A stretch of DNA of 64,000 nt from Solilutibacter tolerans. GTDB taxonomy: Bacteria > Pseudomonadota > Gammaproteobacteria > Xanthomonadales > Xanthomonadaceae. The translations under genes and the position numbers were made by a program. The DNA lies in NCBI RefSeq assembly GCF_900155935.1, contig NZ_FTLW01000003.1:62001-126000 (forward strand), in the 5' to 3' direction. Under the pieces are notes generated by a model. That model searched no databases. It saw nothing but the letters and a program-made list of their open reading frames with translations, and was not told the DNA's origin. Shown here piece by piece: positions 37,493-47,337 of this stretch; position 1 is the stretch's first letter, and every line of letters starts with the position of its first letter.

Positions 37493-38887
37493 TCAACGCG
37501 CGCTGGGTTGGCCTAGCTGCTGATATTTGCGACCAATCAGCATCGCGGTTTCCAGCGCTTGCTCATAGTTGAGTCGCGGATCGACCGTGGAGTGATACGC
37601 CCGCTCCAGATCGACATCGGTGAGATCGCGCGCGCCGCCCGTACACTCGGTGACATCTTCACCGGTCAGCTCCAAATGGATGCCGCCCAGGCGCGTACCC
37701 GCAGCTGCGTGCAGATCGAACGCATCTTCAATCTCGCCGCGGATATTGCCGAAACGCCGCGTTTTGTATCCGTTGCTACTGTTCTCGGTATTCCCATGCA
37801 TCGGATCGCAGATCCACAACACGCGCGCACCTTCGCGCTTCACCGCCTCCAGCAGCGGCGGCAATTTCTCCGCGATGGATTGTGCGCCCATGCGATGTAT
37901 CAAGGTCAGTCGGCCCGCTTCATTGTCCGGGTTCAATACCTCAAGCAAGCGAAGCAGATGATCCACCGACATCGTCGGCCCCACTTTCACTGCAATCGGA
38001 TTGCGGATACCGCGGAAGTATTCGACGTGCGCTCCGTCCAACGCAGCGGTGCGCATGCCGATCCACGGGAAATGCGTACCCAGATTGAACCAGCCCCATT
38101 GCCTCGGCACCTGCCGCGTCAGCGCCTGCTCGTAAGGCAACAGGAGCGCTTCGTGCGAAGTAAAGAAATCGACTCGGTCCAGGTTGTGCGCGGGTTCACC
38201 CGATAGCGTCTCCATGAAACGCATCGCATCGGCTATACCGCCCACGATGCGATGATATTCATCTGCCAGCGGCGAATGCGTCACCCAAGACAGATCCCAG
38301 TTTTCGGGATGATGCAAATCGGCAAAGCCGCCATCGATGAGCGAACGAACGAAGTTGATCGTCAGACCCGAGCGCGAATGCGCACTGATCATTCGCTCCG
38401 GATCGGGAATGCGCGCTTCCGAATTAAACTCCGGCCCGTTGACGATGTCACCGCGATAGCTCGGCAACTCGATCCCGCCGCGCACCTCCATGTCGGACGA
38501 ACGCGGCTTGGCATATTGCCCGGCAAAACGGCCTACCCGCACCACCGGCATACGCAGCGCATGGACGAGCACCAAGCTCATCTGCAATAACACCTTGAGA
38601 CGATTGGTGATGATGTCGGGGCGGCAATAGGCGAAGTTCTCGCAGCAATCACCGCCCTGGAGCAAAAAGCGCTTACCTTCGGCGGCCTCGGCCAGTTGCT
38701 GACGCAACGAGAGGATTTCCCACGACGTCACCAACGGCGGCAACGAATGCAGTTCATCCAGCGTGCGAGAAAGCGCATCCGCATCCGGATAAACCGGCTG
38801 CTGCGCTGCATTGAACGCGCGCCACGAATCGGGCTGCCAGTTCTGCGGCAACTTCACCACCTGCGGTGTTGGTTGTGGACGGCTCAT
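37493..38887 (-). CDS. class II 3-deoxy-7-phosphoheptulonate (DAHP) synthase
   Basis: First enzyme of the shikimate pathway, joining PEP and erythrose 4-phosphate. 464 residues of the plant/Mycobacterium-like class II type: LLQGGDCCENFAYC (metal Cys), RVGRFAGQYAKPRSS, RIPDPERMI, VKVGPTMS and WICDPMHGNT. AAGGAG lies 8 bases before ATG 38887. It overlaps the dsbB stop by 4 bp, so translation is coupled. Confidence 0.95.
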   Translation of the reverse strand: MSRPQPTPQVVKLPQNWQPDSWRAFNAAQQPVYPDADALSRTLDELHSLPPLVTSWEILSLRQQLAEAAEGKRFLLQGGDCCENFAYCRPDIITNRLKVLLQMSLVLVHALRMPVVRVGRFAGQYAKPRSSDMEVRGGIELPSYRGDIVNGPEFNSEARIPDPERMISAHSRSGLTINFVRSLIDGGFADLHHPENWDLSWVTHSPLADEYHRIVGGIADAMRFMETLSGEPAHNLDRVDFFTSHEALLLPYEQALTRQVPRQWGWFNLGTHFPWIGMRTAALDGAHVEYFRGIRNPIAVKVGPTMSVDHLLRLLEVLNPDNEAGRLTLIHRMGAQSIAEKLPPLLEAVKREGARVLWICDPMHGNTENSSNGYKTRRFGNIRGEIEDAFDLHAAAGTRLGGIHLELTGEDVTECTGGARDLTDVDLERAYHSTVDPRLNYEQALETAMLIGRKYQQLGQPSAR

Positions 38888-39396
38888 CGCACGCGCTCCT
38901 TGCCAAAAGCAGTCCAGAGGGCCCAGGCCCCCAGCAAAACGAACAGCGCCAGCGCCCAAACGGGGATGCTGATACCCAGGAAGTATTCGACATCACTGCA
39001 ATCGCCACTGGCGGTCAGCACCTTGCGGATCGCACCGGACCAGCCATTCACCGCAGCCAGGAATTCAAGCCCGCCGCCGCAGGTGGAGACTTCGGGCGGA
39101 AATACCTGCACCCACACATGACGACCCGCGATGCCAACGCCCACCAGCGCCGCGATGCCAGCTAAGGCGCCGTACACCCTGCGGGCACCGATTGAACGCG
39201 GTGAGTGCAGGCCGCCAATCAAGAACACCACGCCCAGTACCGCGAAAGCCACGCGCTGCAGGATGCAGAACGAGCACGGCATCAAGCCGCGCGCTTCCTG
39301 TAGATACACCGCAAAGCCGATCACGCCAAATGAGGCCAGGAAGCCCAGCAAGTAACGCGTACGGAAAGACCAATTAGAGGGGGATGTCATCGGCAT
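38884..39396 (-). CDS. dsbB: DsbB-family disulfide bond formation protein
   Basis: 170 residues with four membrane helices. The quinone-side pair is CSFC (about 41-44), and the second periplasmic pair is in STCGGG and SGDCSD. Reoxidises DsbA using quinone. An ATG two codons in (39390) is an alternative start. Coupled by ATGA overlap to the DAHP synthase gene, an uncommon pairing. Confidence 0.92.
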   Translation of the reverse strand: MPMTSPSNWSFRTRYLLGFLASFGVIGFAVYLQEARGLMPCSFCILQRVAFAVLGVVFLIGGLHSPRSIGARRVYGALAGIAALVGVGIAGRHVWVQVFPPEVSTCGGGLEFLAAVNGWSGAIRKVLTASGDCSDVEYFLGISIPVWALALFVLLGAWALWTAFGKERVR

Positions 39397-39504
39397 TCAA
39401 ACAACGAAACGATCATGCAGTGCAACATAACAGATGGCGCGTGGTCCGGCATGCGCTTTGCATGGCGATAACGCATCCTGTCATGTCGCACTGGGTTAAA
39501 CGAA

Positions 39505-39527
39505 AAACCCCGGCATCGCCGGGGTTT
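39505..39527 (-). terminator. terminator of the alpha (rpsM-rplQ) operon
   Basis: A 10-bp perfect stem (39505-39514 with 39518-39527) with a 3-base loop, followed leftward by TTTTT. It lies 33 bp after the rplQ stop and marks the end of the ribosomal superoperon. Confidence 0.9.
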
Positions 39528-39559
39528 CATGCTTCGAGCATTCAGTGAATGCGATCGAA

Positions 39560-39937
39560 TTATTCGGCGCTCGGCGCACCCGGGCGATCCATCAGCTCGA
39601 CATATGCCATCGGTGCGTTGTCGCCGGCACGGAAGCCGCACTTGAGGATGCGCAGGTAGCCACCCGGACGGCTGACGTAACGCGGACCCAGTACGGTGAA
39701 CAAGGTGCCGACGGCTTCCTTGTCGCGCAGACGGGCGAAGGCCAGGCGGCGATTGGCGACCGAGTCGACCTTGGCCAGGGTGATCAGCGGCTCGGCGATG
39801 CGGCGCAGTTCCTTGGCTTTCGGCAGGGTGGTCTTGATGAGCTCGTGCTTGATGAGCGACGAGGTCATGTTCTTGAACATGGCTTCGTGGTGCGAGCTGG
39901 TGCGGCTGAACTTGCGGCCTGCATTGCGATGACGCAT
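39560..39937 (-). CDS. rplQ: 50S ribosomal protein L17
   Basis: 125 residues starting [20 protein letters not shown], the universal bacterial L17 N-terminus. Last gene of the alpha operon. A 162-bp gap containing a strong hairpin separates it from rpoA. Confidence 0.98.
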   Translation of the reverse strand: MRHRNAGRKFSRTSSHHEAMFKNMTSSLIKHELIKTTLPKAKELRRIAEPLITLAKVDSVANRRLAFARLRDKEAVGTLFTVLGPRYVSRPGGYLRILKCGFRAGDNAPMAYVELMDRPGAPSAE

Positions 39938-40042
39938 GGCGATGATTCCTGTTGAATGATGTGACTGTGGATTTCGATGTCGCCATCCTGGCGTTCACGC
40001 TGTGGACTGCGGGTGGTCCGTTGTCATCCGTCCTGGACGACA

Positions 40043-40070
40043 GCGCCGCGGGCCTTAGGCCCGTCGGCGC
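40043..40070. repeat. 12-bp hairpin between rpoA and rplQ
   Basis: Arms 40043-40054 and 40058-40070 pair over 12 bases with one bulged T and a 3-base loop. It is 29 bp after the rpoA stop in transcription order and lacks a T-tract. It may be a processing site, a 3' stabiliser or a partial terminator lowering rplQ expression. Confidence 0.65.
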
Positions 40071-40099
40071 GATGTGTAGCTAGCGATGCGCGACCTGAA

Positions 40100-41098
40100 T
40101 CAGCCGAGCATGCCGTGTTGCGAAACACCGGTCGGCGGCCAGTTTTCCAGCTTCATGCCGAGCGAAAGGCCGCGCTGGGCGAGGACTTCCTTGATCTCGG
40201 TGAGCGACTTCTTGCCGAGGTTCGGGGTCTTCAGCAGCTCGACTTCGGTCTTCTGGATCAGATCACCGATGTAGTAGATGCTCTCGGCCTTCAGGCAGTT
40301 GGCCGAACGCACCGTCAGCTCGAGGTCGTCGATCGGACGCAACAGCGTCGGATCCACACCGCTCACCTGCTGCTTGGCGGCGCCGCGCTCACGCTGGGTG
40401 AAGTCACCGAACACCGACAGCTGATCGGTGAGGATGTCGGCGGCGGTGCGCACGGCTTCCTCGGCATCGATCGTGCCATTGGTTTCGATGTCCAACACCA
40501 GCTTGTCGAGGTCGGTGCGCTGCTCGACGCGAGCGGCTTCGACCGCATACGCCACGCGGCGAACCGGCGAGAACGAGGCATCCAGCATCAGGCGACCGAT
40601 GGTGCGGGTCTCTTCGTCCGGACGACGACGAGCCGCTGCCGGCTGGTAGCCGAAGCCACGCTCGATCTTCAACTGCATGTCGATCGATGCGTCCTTGGTC
40701 AGGTTGCAGATCACGTGATCCAGATTGAGGATCTCGACGTTGTGGTCGACCTTGATGTCCGCAGCGGTGACGACACCCGGGCCCTGCTTCGACAGGGACA
40801 AGGTGGCGCTTTCGCCGCTGGCCATGCGAATGGCCACGTCCTTCAGGTTCAACAGGACTTCAAGCACGTCCTCCTGCAGGCCGTCGATGGTGCTGTACTC
40901 GTGCAACACGCCGTCGATGCTGACTTCGGTGATCGCGAAGCCGGGGATCGACGACAGCAGCACGCGGCGCAGCGCGTTGCCGAGGGTGTGGCCATAACCG
41001 CGTTCCAGCGGCTCGATCACGACCTTGGCACGGTTTGCGGTGATCTGTTCGATCTGCGGACCGCGCGGACGCAGTACTTGGTTGGCGGTAACCGTCAT
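40100..41098 (-). CDS. rpoA: RNA polymerase alpha subunit
   Basis: 332 residues. The N-terminal assembly domain has [21 protein letters not shown]; the C-terminal domain has [21 protein letters not shown] and ends with an LENWPP-containing tail, and binds UP elements and activators. Within the alpha operon between rpsD and rplQ. A 9-bp hairpin occupies the 57-bp gap upstream. Confidence 0.98.
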   Translation of the reverse strand: MTVTANQVLRPRGPQIEQITANRAKVVIEPLERGYGHTLGNALRRVLLSSIPGFAITEVSIDGVLHEYSTIDGLQEDVLEVLLNLKDVAIRMASGESATLSLSKQGPGVVTAADIKVDHNVEILNLDHVICNLTKDASIDMQLKIERGFGYQPAAARRRPDEETRTIGRLMLDASFSPVRRVAYAVEAARVEQRTDLDKLVLDIETNGTIDAEEAVRTAADILTDQLSVFGDFTQRERGAAKQQVSGVDPTLLRPIDDLELTVRSANCLKAESIYYIGDLIQKTEVELLKTPNLGKKSLTEIKEVLAQRGLSLGMKLENWPPTGVSQHGMLG

Positions 41099-41114
41099 TT
41101 AGGGCGTCTCCTGA

Positions 41115-41141
41115 GACATCCGGTTCATGACGCCGGATGTC
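41115..41141. repeat. 9-bp hairpin between rpsD and rpoA
   Basis: Arms 41115-41123 and 41133-41141 pair perfectly around a 9-base loop. In the RNA the stem ends a few bases before the AGGAG ribosome site of rpoA, so it could influence rpoA translation. Confidence 0.6.
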
Positions 41142-41155
41142 TTTCGATGGGGGGA

Positions 41156-41785
41156 TTACTTCGAGTACAACTCGATGATCAACGCTTCGTTGATATCAGC
41201 CGGCAACTCGGCGCGATCAGGCACAGCCTTGAACACACCCGTGAACTTGCCAGCATCGACATCGACCCACGACGGCGACAAGTCCATCTGCTGCGACACG
41301 GCCAGGGATTCCTGGACGCGCAGCTGCTTCTGGGCCTTCTCGGACAGGGCGATGGCGTCGCCCGCCTTGACTGCGTAGGACGGCAGGTTCACCGGCTTGC
41401 CATTGACCGTCACACCACGGTGCGAGACCAACTGACGGGCCGAAGCGCGGGTAACCGCGAAACCCATGCGATAAACGACGTTGTCGAGGCGCGTTTCAAG
41501 GAGCTGCAGCAGGTTTTCACCCGTGTTGCCCTTCTTGTTCGAAGCCTTCTTGTAGTAGTTGCGGAACTGACGCTCCAGCAAGCCGTAGATGCGCTTCACC
41601 TTCTGCTTTTCACGCAGCTGGGTGGCGTAATCCGACAACTTGCCGCGGCGGGCGGTCGGGCCGTGCTGACCGGGCTTCTGCTCCAGTTTGCACTTGGAAT
41701 CCAGCGCGCGGGCCGGGGACTTCAGCGAAAGGTCGGCGCCTTCACGACGCGCGAGCTTGCAGGTAGGACCAATATAGCGTGCCAT
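41156..41785 (-). CDS. rpsD: 30S ribosomal protein S4
   Basis: 209 residues; N-terminal [19 protein letters not shown] and a central S4 RNA-binding domain ([20 protein letters not shown]). Primary 16S rRNA binder. In E. coli S4 also represses the alpha operon by binding its leader. Confidence 0.98.
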   Translation of the reverse strand: MARYIGPTCKLARREGADLSLKSPARALDSKCKLEQKPGQHGPTARRGKLSDYATQLREKQKVKRIYGLLERQFRNYYKKASNKKGNTGENLLQLLETRLDNVVYRMGFAVTRASARQLVSHRGVTVNGKPVNLPSYAVKAGDAIALSEKAQKQLRVQESLAVSQQMDLSPSWVDVDAGKFTGVFKAVPDRAELPADINEALIIELYSK

Positions 41786-41798
41786 GTCTGTGAGCTCC

Positions 41799-42191
41799 TT
41801 AGACGCGACGCTTCTTCGGCGGACGGCACCCGTTGTGCGGGATAGGCGTCACGTCGATGATGTTGAGGATTTTGTAGCCGACGTTGTTCAGCGAACGAAC
41901 GGCCGATTCACGACCCGGACCCGGGCCCTTGATGCGGACTTCGAGTGCCTTCACGCCGTAATCGAGGGCAGCTTTACCGGCCTTTTCGGCGGCAACCTGC
42001 GCCGCGAACGGGGTCGACTTGCGCGAACCACGGAAACCGGCGCCGCCGGACGTGGCCCACGACAGCGCGTTGCCCTGGCGGTCGGTGATCGTGATGATGG
42101 TGTTATTGAACGAAGCATGGACGTGCGCGATGCCGTCGGTGACGACGCGCTTGATCTTCTTCTTCGTTTTGGTAGCGGCAGGCTTGGCCAT
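41799..42191 (-). CDS. rpsK: 30S ribosomal protein S11
   Basis: 130 residues; [19 protein letters not shown] and the C-terminal [18 protein letters not shown] are diagnostic. It lies 9 bp after rpsM and 13 bp before rpsD. Confidence 0.98.
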   Translation of the reverse strand: MAKPAATKTKKKIKRVVTDGIAHVHASFNNTIITITDRQGNALSWATSGGAGFRGSRKSTPFAAQVAAEKAGKAALDYGVKALEVRIKGPGPGRESAVRSLNNVGYKILNIIDVTPIPHNGCRPPKKRRV

Positions 42192-42200
42192 GTCGGTTCC

Positions 42201-42557
42201 TTACTTCTTGATCGCTTTGCGCGGACCCTTGCGGGTACGGGCATTGGTCTTGGTACGCTGGCCACGCAGCGGCAGGCCACGACGATGACGCAGGCCGCGA
42301 TAGCTGCCCAGGTCCATCAGACGCTTGATGGCCATGCCGACTTCACGACGCAGGTCGCCTTCGACGATGAATTTGCCGATCTCCGCGCGCAGGCGCTCGA
42401 CTTCCGGCTCCGACAGGTCACGAATCTTGGTCGTCGATTCCACGCCAGCGGAATCACAGACCTTCTTCGAACGGGTACGGCCAATGCCGTAGATGCTTTG
42501 CAGCCCCACCCAGACGTGTTTCTGGGCAGGCAGGTTGACACCTGCAATACGCGCCAT
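42201..42557 (-). CDS. rpsM: 30S ribosomal protein S13
   Basis: 118 residues from [19 protein letters not shown], the conserved start; an in-frame upstream extension is spurious. The C-terminus has [20 protein letters not shown], which contacts the P-site tRNA region. First gene of the alpha segment, after a 364-bp gap from secY. No rpmJ (L36) is present upstream. Confidence 0.98.
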   Translation of the reverse strand: MARIAGVNLPAQKHVWVGLQSIYGIGRTRSKKVCDSAGVESTTKIRDLSEPEVERLRAEIGKFIVEGDLRREVGMAIKRLMDLGSYRGLRHRRGLPLRGQRTKTNARTRKGPRKAIKK

Positions 42558-42921
42558 GACGCGATCTCCAAACGGTTGATGGGCCAAAAATGACAGCTTG
42601 GCCGCGGGTAACTGGTAATTTTAACAACAATCCCGGGTCTTTGGGAAGCTGAGCCCGAAAGCTCTGCTCCGGCATGGGGAGTGTGCCCATGCTCCGGCGA
42701 ACGGTCCGACGACTGATAACCCTTTCAGGTCACCGGCACGCGCTACTCTGGCGCGCGCATCTCGTCGATCCACCCGTGTGCGGGATGCCACCCGGGTCGC
42801 CCATCGAGGCCGACGCGAGAGGCGTCGGCTATGAATTTTTCATCCAGGCGATGCTGCTACCCAGTATTTACGCACAACGGACCGAAATCCGTTGCCAGTG
42901 CTTACGTGAGTCGGCAACCGC
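42558..42921. other. 364-bp gap between secY and rpsM with several hairpins
   Basis: No credible gene on either strand, and the rpmJ gene often found here is absent. In transcription order there are perfect hairpins at 42875-42894 (7 bp) and 42809-42829 (8 bp), and at about 42668-42696 a 10-bp stem with a 2-base bulge (core 42672-42678 with 42686-42692). The alpha-operon leader, which binds S4 in E. coli, is expected in the part nearest rpsM. Confidence 0.6.
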
Positions 42922-44274
42922 TCAGCGACCGCGCGACCCACCCTTCAGGTTCGCCTTCTTGAGCAGGCTTTCGTACTGATGCGACATCAAATGCGCTTGC
43001 AACTGCGCGATGAAGTCCATCACGACCACCACCACGATCAAGAGCGAGGTGCCACCAAAATAGAACTGCGTGCCCAGCTGGGTGCGCATCACTTCCGGCA
43101 GCAGGCAGACCAGCACTAGGTAGATGGAGCCAGCCAGCGTCAACCGGGTCAGTACGCCATCGATGTAATCGGCGGTCGCCTTGCCCGGACGGATACCCGG
43201 AATCAACGCGCCCGACTTCTTCAGGTTGTCTGCAGTCTCTTGCGAATTGAACACCAACGCCGTGTAGAAGAACGCGAAACCCATGATCAATGCGGCAAAC
43301 AGGATCATGTGCAGCGGCTGGCCCGGGGCCAAGGCGGCGGCAACACGCTGCATCCATTGGGTCGTGCCAGTGCCCGAATTGCCGAACCACTGGGCAGCCG
43401 TTGCCGGGAACATGATGATCGACGACGCGAAGATCGGCGGAATCACGCCCGCCATATTGAGCTTCAACGGCAGGAACGATGTCTGGTTCTGGTAGGCACT
43501 GCGCCCACCCTGCCGACGCGCGTAGTTCACCGTGATGCGGCGCTGGCCGCGCTCGACGAAGATAACGAAGTAGGTGAAGCCAAACACGATCAACGCGATC
43601 AGGATCGCCTGGATCGCCGTCATGTCACCGTTGCGCAACTGCGTAACTGTGCTGACCACGGCCGACGGCAGGCCAGCCACGATGCCCGCGAAGATGATCA
43701 GTGACACGCCGTTGCCGATGCCGCGCTCGGTGATCTGCTCACCCAGCCACATCAGGAACATAGTGCCTGCGGTCAGTGCAACGACCGCCGTAAACACAAA
43801 CGCCATACCGGGATTGGTCACGACAGGCGTGCCGTCCGGGGCAATCTGGTTTTGCAACGCGGTGGCAATGCCGATCGCCTGGAACACGGCCAATGGCACG
43901 GCGCCGAGACGCGACCACTGGTTGATCTTGCGACGGCCCGACTCGCCTTCCTTCTGGATGGCCTTCAGGCTCGGGAAGATTTGCGCGCACAACTGCATGA
44001 TGATCGACGACGAGATATACGGCATCACGTTCAGCGCCAGCAGCGACAAGCGCTCCAACGCGCCGCCCGAGAACATGTTGAGCATGTTCACGATGCCTTG
44101 CTGCTGTTGCATGAATGCCGTCATCGCGATCGGATTCACGCCCGGCACCGGGATGTGGCAACCGATGCGGTAAACGATCAGTGCGCCGACCACGAACAGA
44201 AGACGCTGGCGCAGTTCAGTGAACTTGCCAGCGCCAGCCGCCATGCCGGCCAGGGCGTTGCCGCTTCGCGACAT
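42922..44274 (-). CDS. secY: preprotein translocase subunit SecY
   Basis: 450 residues with ten membrane helices, the channel of the Sec translocon. Recognisable are [20 protein letters not shown], the plug region with [20 protein letters not shown], and the basic loop [20 protein letters not shown]. It follows rplO by 6 bp, as usual in the spc operon. Confidence 0.98.
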   Translation of the reverse strand: MSRSGNALAGMAAGAGKFTELRQRLLFVVGALIVYRIGCHIPVPGVNPIAMTAFMQQQQGIVNMLNMFSGGALERLSLLALNVMPYISSSIIMQLCAQIFPSLKAIQKEGESGRRKINQWSRLGAVPLAVFQAIGIATALQNQIAPDGTPVVTNPGMAFVFTAVVALTAGTMFLMWLGEQITERGIGNGVSLIIFAGIVAGLPSAVVSTVTQLRNGDMTAIQAILIALIVFGFTYFVIFVERGQRRITVNYARRQGGRSAYQNQTSFLPLKLNMAGVIPPIFASSIIMFPATAAQWFGNSGTGTTQWMQRVAAALAPGQPLHMILFAALIMGFAFFYTALVFNSQETADNLKKSGALIPGIRPGKATADYIDGVLTRLTLAGSIYLVLVCLLPEVMRTQLGTQFYFGGTSLLIVVVVVMDFIAQLQAHLMSHQYESLLKKANLKGGSRGR

Positions 44275-44280
44275 CCGGCC

Positions 44281-44718
44281 TTACTCCTCGACCTTGCCGC
44301 CGGCGGCTTCAATCGCCGCCTTGGCACCGGCCGTGGCCAACAGACCCTTCAGCACGAACTTCTTGGTCACGTCGCCCTTCATCACGATCTTCGCCTTCTT
44401 GGCGGTCGACGGCACCAACTTGGCAGCGCGCAGCGCCGCAAAATCGATATCGCCGGCATCCAGCTTGTCCAGCTGATACAGCAGCACTTGCGCGGTATCT
44501 GCCTTCAGCTTGGAGCGGAAGCCGACCTTCGGCAGGCGCATGTACATGGGCATCTGGCCGCCTTCGAAACCGGCCTTGATCTTGCCCTTGCCGGCGCGTG
44601 CGAACGAGCCTTTGTGACCACGACCAGCGGTCTTGCCCAGACCCGAACCGATACCACGACCAACGCGGGTGCGCTCCTTGCGGGCGCCGTCGGCGGGCTT
44701 CAATGTATTGAGTTTCAT
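44281..44718 (-). CDS. rplO: 50S ribosomal protein L15
   Basis: 145 residues starting MKLNTLKPADGARKERTRVG, with the Gly-rich GRGIGSGLGKTAGRGHKG that runs into 23S rRNA. Located between rpmD (4 bp gap) and secY. Confidence 0.98.
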   Translation of the reverse strand: MKLNTLKPADGARKERTRVGRGIGSGLGKTAGRGHKGSFARAGKGKIKAGFEGGQMPMYMRLPKVGFRSKLKADTAQVLLYQLDKLDAGDIDFAALRAAKLVPSTAKKAKIVMKGDVTKKFVLKGLLATAGAKAAIEAAGGKVEE

Positions 44719-44722
44719 CTGA

Positions 44723-44920
44723 TTACTCCTCGACCTGCACCAGGTAGTGGACCTTGTTGATCAGGCCACGAACCTGCGGGCTGTCCTTCAATTCGCGCAC
44801 GCTGTTGAGCTTGTTGAGGCCCAGAGCGCGCACCGACAGGCGATGCTTGGCCTGCGAACCACGCAGACCCTTGACCAGACGCACCTTGACGGTACCGGTG
44901 GTGTTCTTAGTGCTGGACAT
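44723..44920 (-). CDS. rpmD: 50S ribosomal protein L30
   Basis: 65 residues with [20 protein letters not shown], typical of bacterial L30. Its start overlaps the rpsE stop region by 14 bp, indicating translational coupling. Confidence 0.96.
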   Translation of the reverse strand: MSSTKNTTGTVKVRLVKGLRGSQAKHRLSVRALGLNKLNSVRELKDSPQVRGLINKVHYLVQVEE

Positions 44921-45455
44921 GGATGATCTCCTCGACCTTCTTGCCGCGCTTGGCAGCGATGTTGGAAGGCGAATGCATCGCGGTCAGGCCCTTCAAGGTG
45001 GCGCGCACCAGATTGATCGGGTTGCGCGAACCGACAGCCTTGGCCAGCACGTTCTTGATGCCGACCGCTTCGAGCACGGCGCGCATTGCACCGCCGGCGA
45101 TCACGCCGGTACCCTCGGATGCAGGCTGCATGAAGACTTTGGCCGCGCCATGGTTGGCCTTCACCTGATGCCACAGGGTGCCGTTGTTGAGGTCGACGAC
45201 CTTCATGCCCTTACGGGCCTGTTCCATCGACTTCTGGATCGCGACCGGCACTTCGCGCGCCTTGCCGTAGCCGAAGCCGACCTTGCCGTTGCCGTCGCCC
45301 ACCACCGTCAGCGCGGTGAAGGTGAACTGACGACCGCCCTTGACGGTCTTGCTGACGCGGTTGACCGCGACCAGCTTTTCGATCATCCCGTCATCGATTT
45401 CCTCGCGGGGAGCGCGATCACGATCACGGCCACGCGGTTGACGTTCTTCTGCCAT
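44907..45455 (-). CDS. rpsE: 30S ribosomal protein S5
   Basis: 182 residues. A basic N-terminal tail ([19 protein letters not shown]) precedes the S5 fold with [20 protein letters not shown] and [14 protein letters not shown]. It influences decoding fidelity. A 103-bp gap with hairpins separates it from rplR. Confidence 0.98.
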   Translation of the reverse strand: MAEERQPRGRDRDRAPREEIDDGMIEKLVAVNRVSKTVKGGRQFTFTALTVVGDGNGKVGFGYGKAREVPVAIQKSMEQARKGMKVVDLNNGTLWHQVKANHGAAKVFMQPASEGTGVIAGGAMRAVLEAVGIKNVLAKAVGSRNPINLVRATLKGLTAMHSPSNIAAKRGKKVEEIIHVQH

Positions 45456-45528
45456 TGTTTGGACTCTCTATGGTTGAGTTACTTACGGCTTAGCCGCTTA
45501 TCGTTGTGGTGTGCATCGGTGCAACAAA

Positions 45529-45551
45529 GCCGGATGACAAAGCCATCCGGC
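45529..45551 (-). terminator. terminator-like hairpin between rplR and rpsE
   Basis: An 8-bp perfect stem (45529-45536 with 45544-45551) with a 7-base loop, followed in the transcription direction by TTTGTTG. Being inside the spc operon it must be weak or regulated. Two further small palindromes lie in the same 103-bp gap, one at CGGCTTAGCCG near 45486-45496. Confidence 0.55.
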
Positions 45552-45558
45552 CATTGAA

Positions 45559-45912
45559 TCAGAACTGCAGGCCAGCCTCGCGGGCGGCATCAGCCAGGGC
45601 CTTGATGCGCCCGTGGTAGCGATAGCCCGAGCGGTCGAAGGCGACGGCGTCGATGCCGGCAGCCTTGGCGCGCTCGCCAATCAGGCGGCCGACCTTGGTC
45701 GCCGCTTCCATGTTCTTGCCGCTCGAGAGGCCTTCGCGCACGTCGGCCTGGGTGGTGGAGGCCGAAGCCAACACCTTCGAGCCATCGGCCGAGAACAGCT
45801 GCGCGTACAGGTGCTGACCGGTGCGCAGCACCGACAAACGCGGCACACCAAGTTTGCGGATGTGCGAACGGGTGCTCTTGGCACGACGCAGGCGGGCGAT
45901 TTTCTTTTCCAT
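45559..45912 (-). CDS. rplR: 50S ribosomal protein L18
   Basis: 117 residues; [20 protein letters not shown] and the C-terminal [20 protein letters not shown] are diagnostic of the 5S rRNA binder L18. It follows rplF by 44 bp. Confidence 0.98.
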   Translation of the reverse strand: MEKKIARLRRAKSTRSHIRKLGVPRLSVLRTGQHLYAQLFSADGSKVLASASTTQADVREGLSSGKNMEAATKVGRLIGERAKAAGIDAVAFDRSGYRYHGRIKALADAAREAGLQF

Positions 45913-45956
45913 TTCTTTTCTCCAGAAGCTGAAAGCGTTGGGAATCCTTTTCAGGA

Positions 45957-46484
45957 TCAGGCCTTCTTGGCTTCCTTGCGGATGATGACTTCGTCGGAGT
46001 ACTTCACACCCTTGCCCTTGTAGGGCTCCGGCGGACGGTAACCACGGATCTTGGCAGCGACCTCACCCACCAGCTGCTTGTCGGCGCCGCTGACCAGGAT
46101 CTCGGTCTGCGTCGGCGTGGCAATGGTGATGCCGTCCGGGGTCTTGAACAGCACCGGGTGCGAGAAACCCAGCGACAGGTTCAGGTCCTTGCCCTGCATC
46201 GCGGCGCGGTAACCCACGCCGACCAGCTCGAGCTTGCGCTCGAAGCCTTCCGACACACCCTTCACCATGTTGGCGAGGATGGCGCGCAGGGTGCCGGTCA
46301 TCGCGGTGCGCTCCGGACGGGCCGGGCTCAGCAGGATCTCGTTGTTCTCGACCGTGATCTCGACGCCTTCAGGCTGGGCGATGGACAGATTGCCCTTGCC
46401 ACCCTTGACGTTGAGCTGGCCGTTTTCGTTCTTGAATTCAACACCCTTCGGCAGGGCGATCGGCTTCTTGGCTACGCGGGACAT
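45957..46484 (-). CDS. rplF: 50S ribosomal protein L6
   Basis: 175 residues; two similar L6 domains, beginning [17 protein letters not shown] and ending with [20 protein letters not shown]. It lies 12 bp after rpsH. Confidence 0.98.
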   Translation of the reverse strand: MSRVAKKPIALPKGVEFKNENGQLNVKGGKGNLSIAQPEGVEITVENNEILLSPARPERTAMTGTLRAILANMVKGVSEGFERKLELVGVGYRAAMQGKDLNLSLGFSHPVLFKTPDGITIATPTQTEILVSGADKQLVGEVAAKIRGYRPPEPYKGKGVKYSDEVIIRKEAKKA

Positions 46485-46496
46485 GCTGCTCTCCTG

Positions 46497-46895
46497 TTAG
46501 GCCACGAAGCACAGGACCTCGCCGCCAACGCCTTCAGTGCGCGCTTGCGAATCGGTCATGATGCCCTTGGAGGTGGAAACGATGGCGATGCCGAGGCCGC
46601 CGAGAACCTTCGGCAGGTCGTTCTTGCCGCGGTATTGGCGCAGGCCCGAGCGCGACACACGCTTCAGGGTCTCGATCACCGGCTTGCCTTCGAAATATTT
46701 CAGTTCGATCTCGAGTTCGGCCTTGCCGCCGCCCAGATCATTGACGCGATGGCTGCCGATGTAGCCCTCGCCCTTGAGGACGTTGGCAATGGCAACCTTG
46801 GTCTTCGACGACGGCATCTTTACCGTCGGCTTGCCAACCGCGGCCGCATTCTTGATGCGGACCAGCATGTCGGCGATGGGATCAGTCATGCTCAT
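46497..46895 (-). CDS. rpsH: 30S ribosomal protein S8
   Basis: 132 residues starting [17 protein letters not shown]; the C-terminal half contains [19 protein letters not shown] start two codons later (46889) is possible. In E. coli S8 is the translational repressor of the spc operon. A 123-bp gap with a strong hairpin precedes it. Confidence 0.98.
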   Translation of the reverse strand: MSMTDPIADMLVRIKNAAAVGKPTVKMPSSKTKVAIANVLKGEGYIGSHRVNDLGGGKAELEIELKYFEGKPVIETLKRVSRSGLRQYRGKNDLPKVLGGLGIAIVSTSKGIMTDSQARTEGVGGEVLCFVA

Positions 46896-46990
46896 GATGA
46901 GTACCTTGAGTTAGCACCGATATCCGCTTTCGCGAAAATCTTTGGATTGTGGGCCTGACCATCAGAATGAATGGCCAAGCCGCCTATTGT

Positions 46991-47011
46991 GGCCCAAGGA
47001 GACCTTGGGCC
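46991..47011. repeat. 9-bp hairpin between rpsN and rpsH
   Basis: Arms 46991-46999 and 47003-47011 pair perfectly with a 3-base loop. It lies 7 bp after the rpsN stop and has no T-tract. Probably an RNA processing or stability element. Confidence 0.65.
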
Positions 47012-47018
47012 GCAAGTC

Positions 47019-47324
47019 TTACCAGGAAGCCTTGCGCAGGCCCGGGACATCACCCTTCATGGTGTGCTCACGCAACTTGTTACGGCCCAGGCCGAACTTG
47101 CTGTACACACCCTTCGGGCGACCGGTCAGGACGCAACGCGTGACCTGACGCGAGGCCGACGAATCACGCGGCAGCTTCTGCAGCTTCACCACGGCATCCA
47201 TCTTCTCTTCGTAAGAAGCGGTTTCGCTGCTGATGATCTTCTTCAGCGCTTCACGCTTGTCAGCGTACTTCTTAACGAGTTTGGTCCGCTTCAGATCGCG
47301 GTTGATCATGCTGGTCTTTGCCAT
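47019..47324 (-). CDS. rpsN: 30S ribosomal protein S14
   Basis: 101 residues starting [20 protein letters not shown]. It is the long, zinc-free S14 type: the usual CxxC pairs are absent and the C-terminus reads [20 protein letters not shown]. Confidence 0.97.
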   Translation of the reverse strand: MAKTSMINRDLKRTKLVKKYADKREALKKIISSETASYEEKMDAVVKLQKLPRDSSASRQVTRCVLTGRPKGVYSKFGLGRNKLREHTMKGDVPGLRKASW

Positions 47325-47337
47325 GTGTCTCTCTCGA

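Noticed and set aside
42454-42690. Short - strand frame upstream of rpsM, considered as rpmJ or a leader peptide
   Set aside because: No L36 signature (no MKV start or Cys/His zinc motif), and it overlaps rpsM out of frame.
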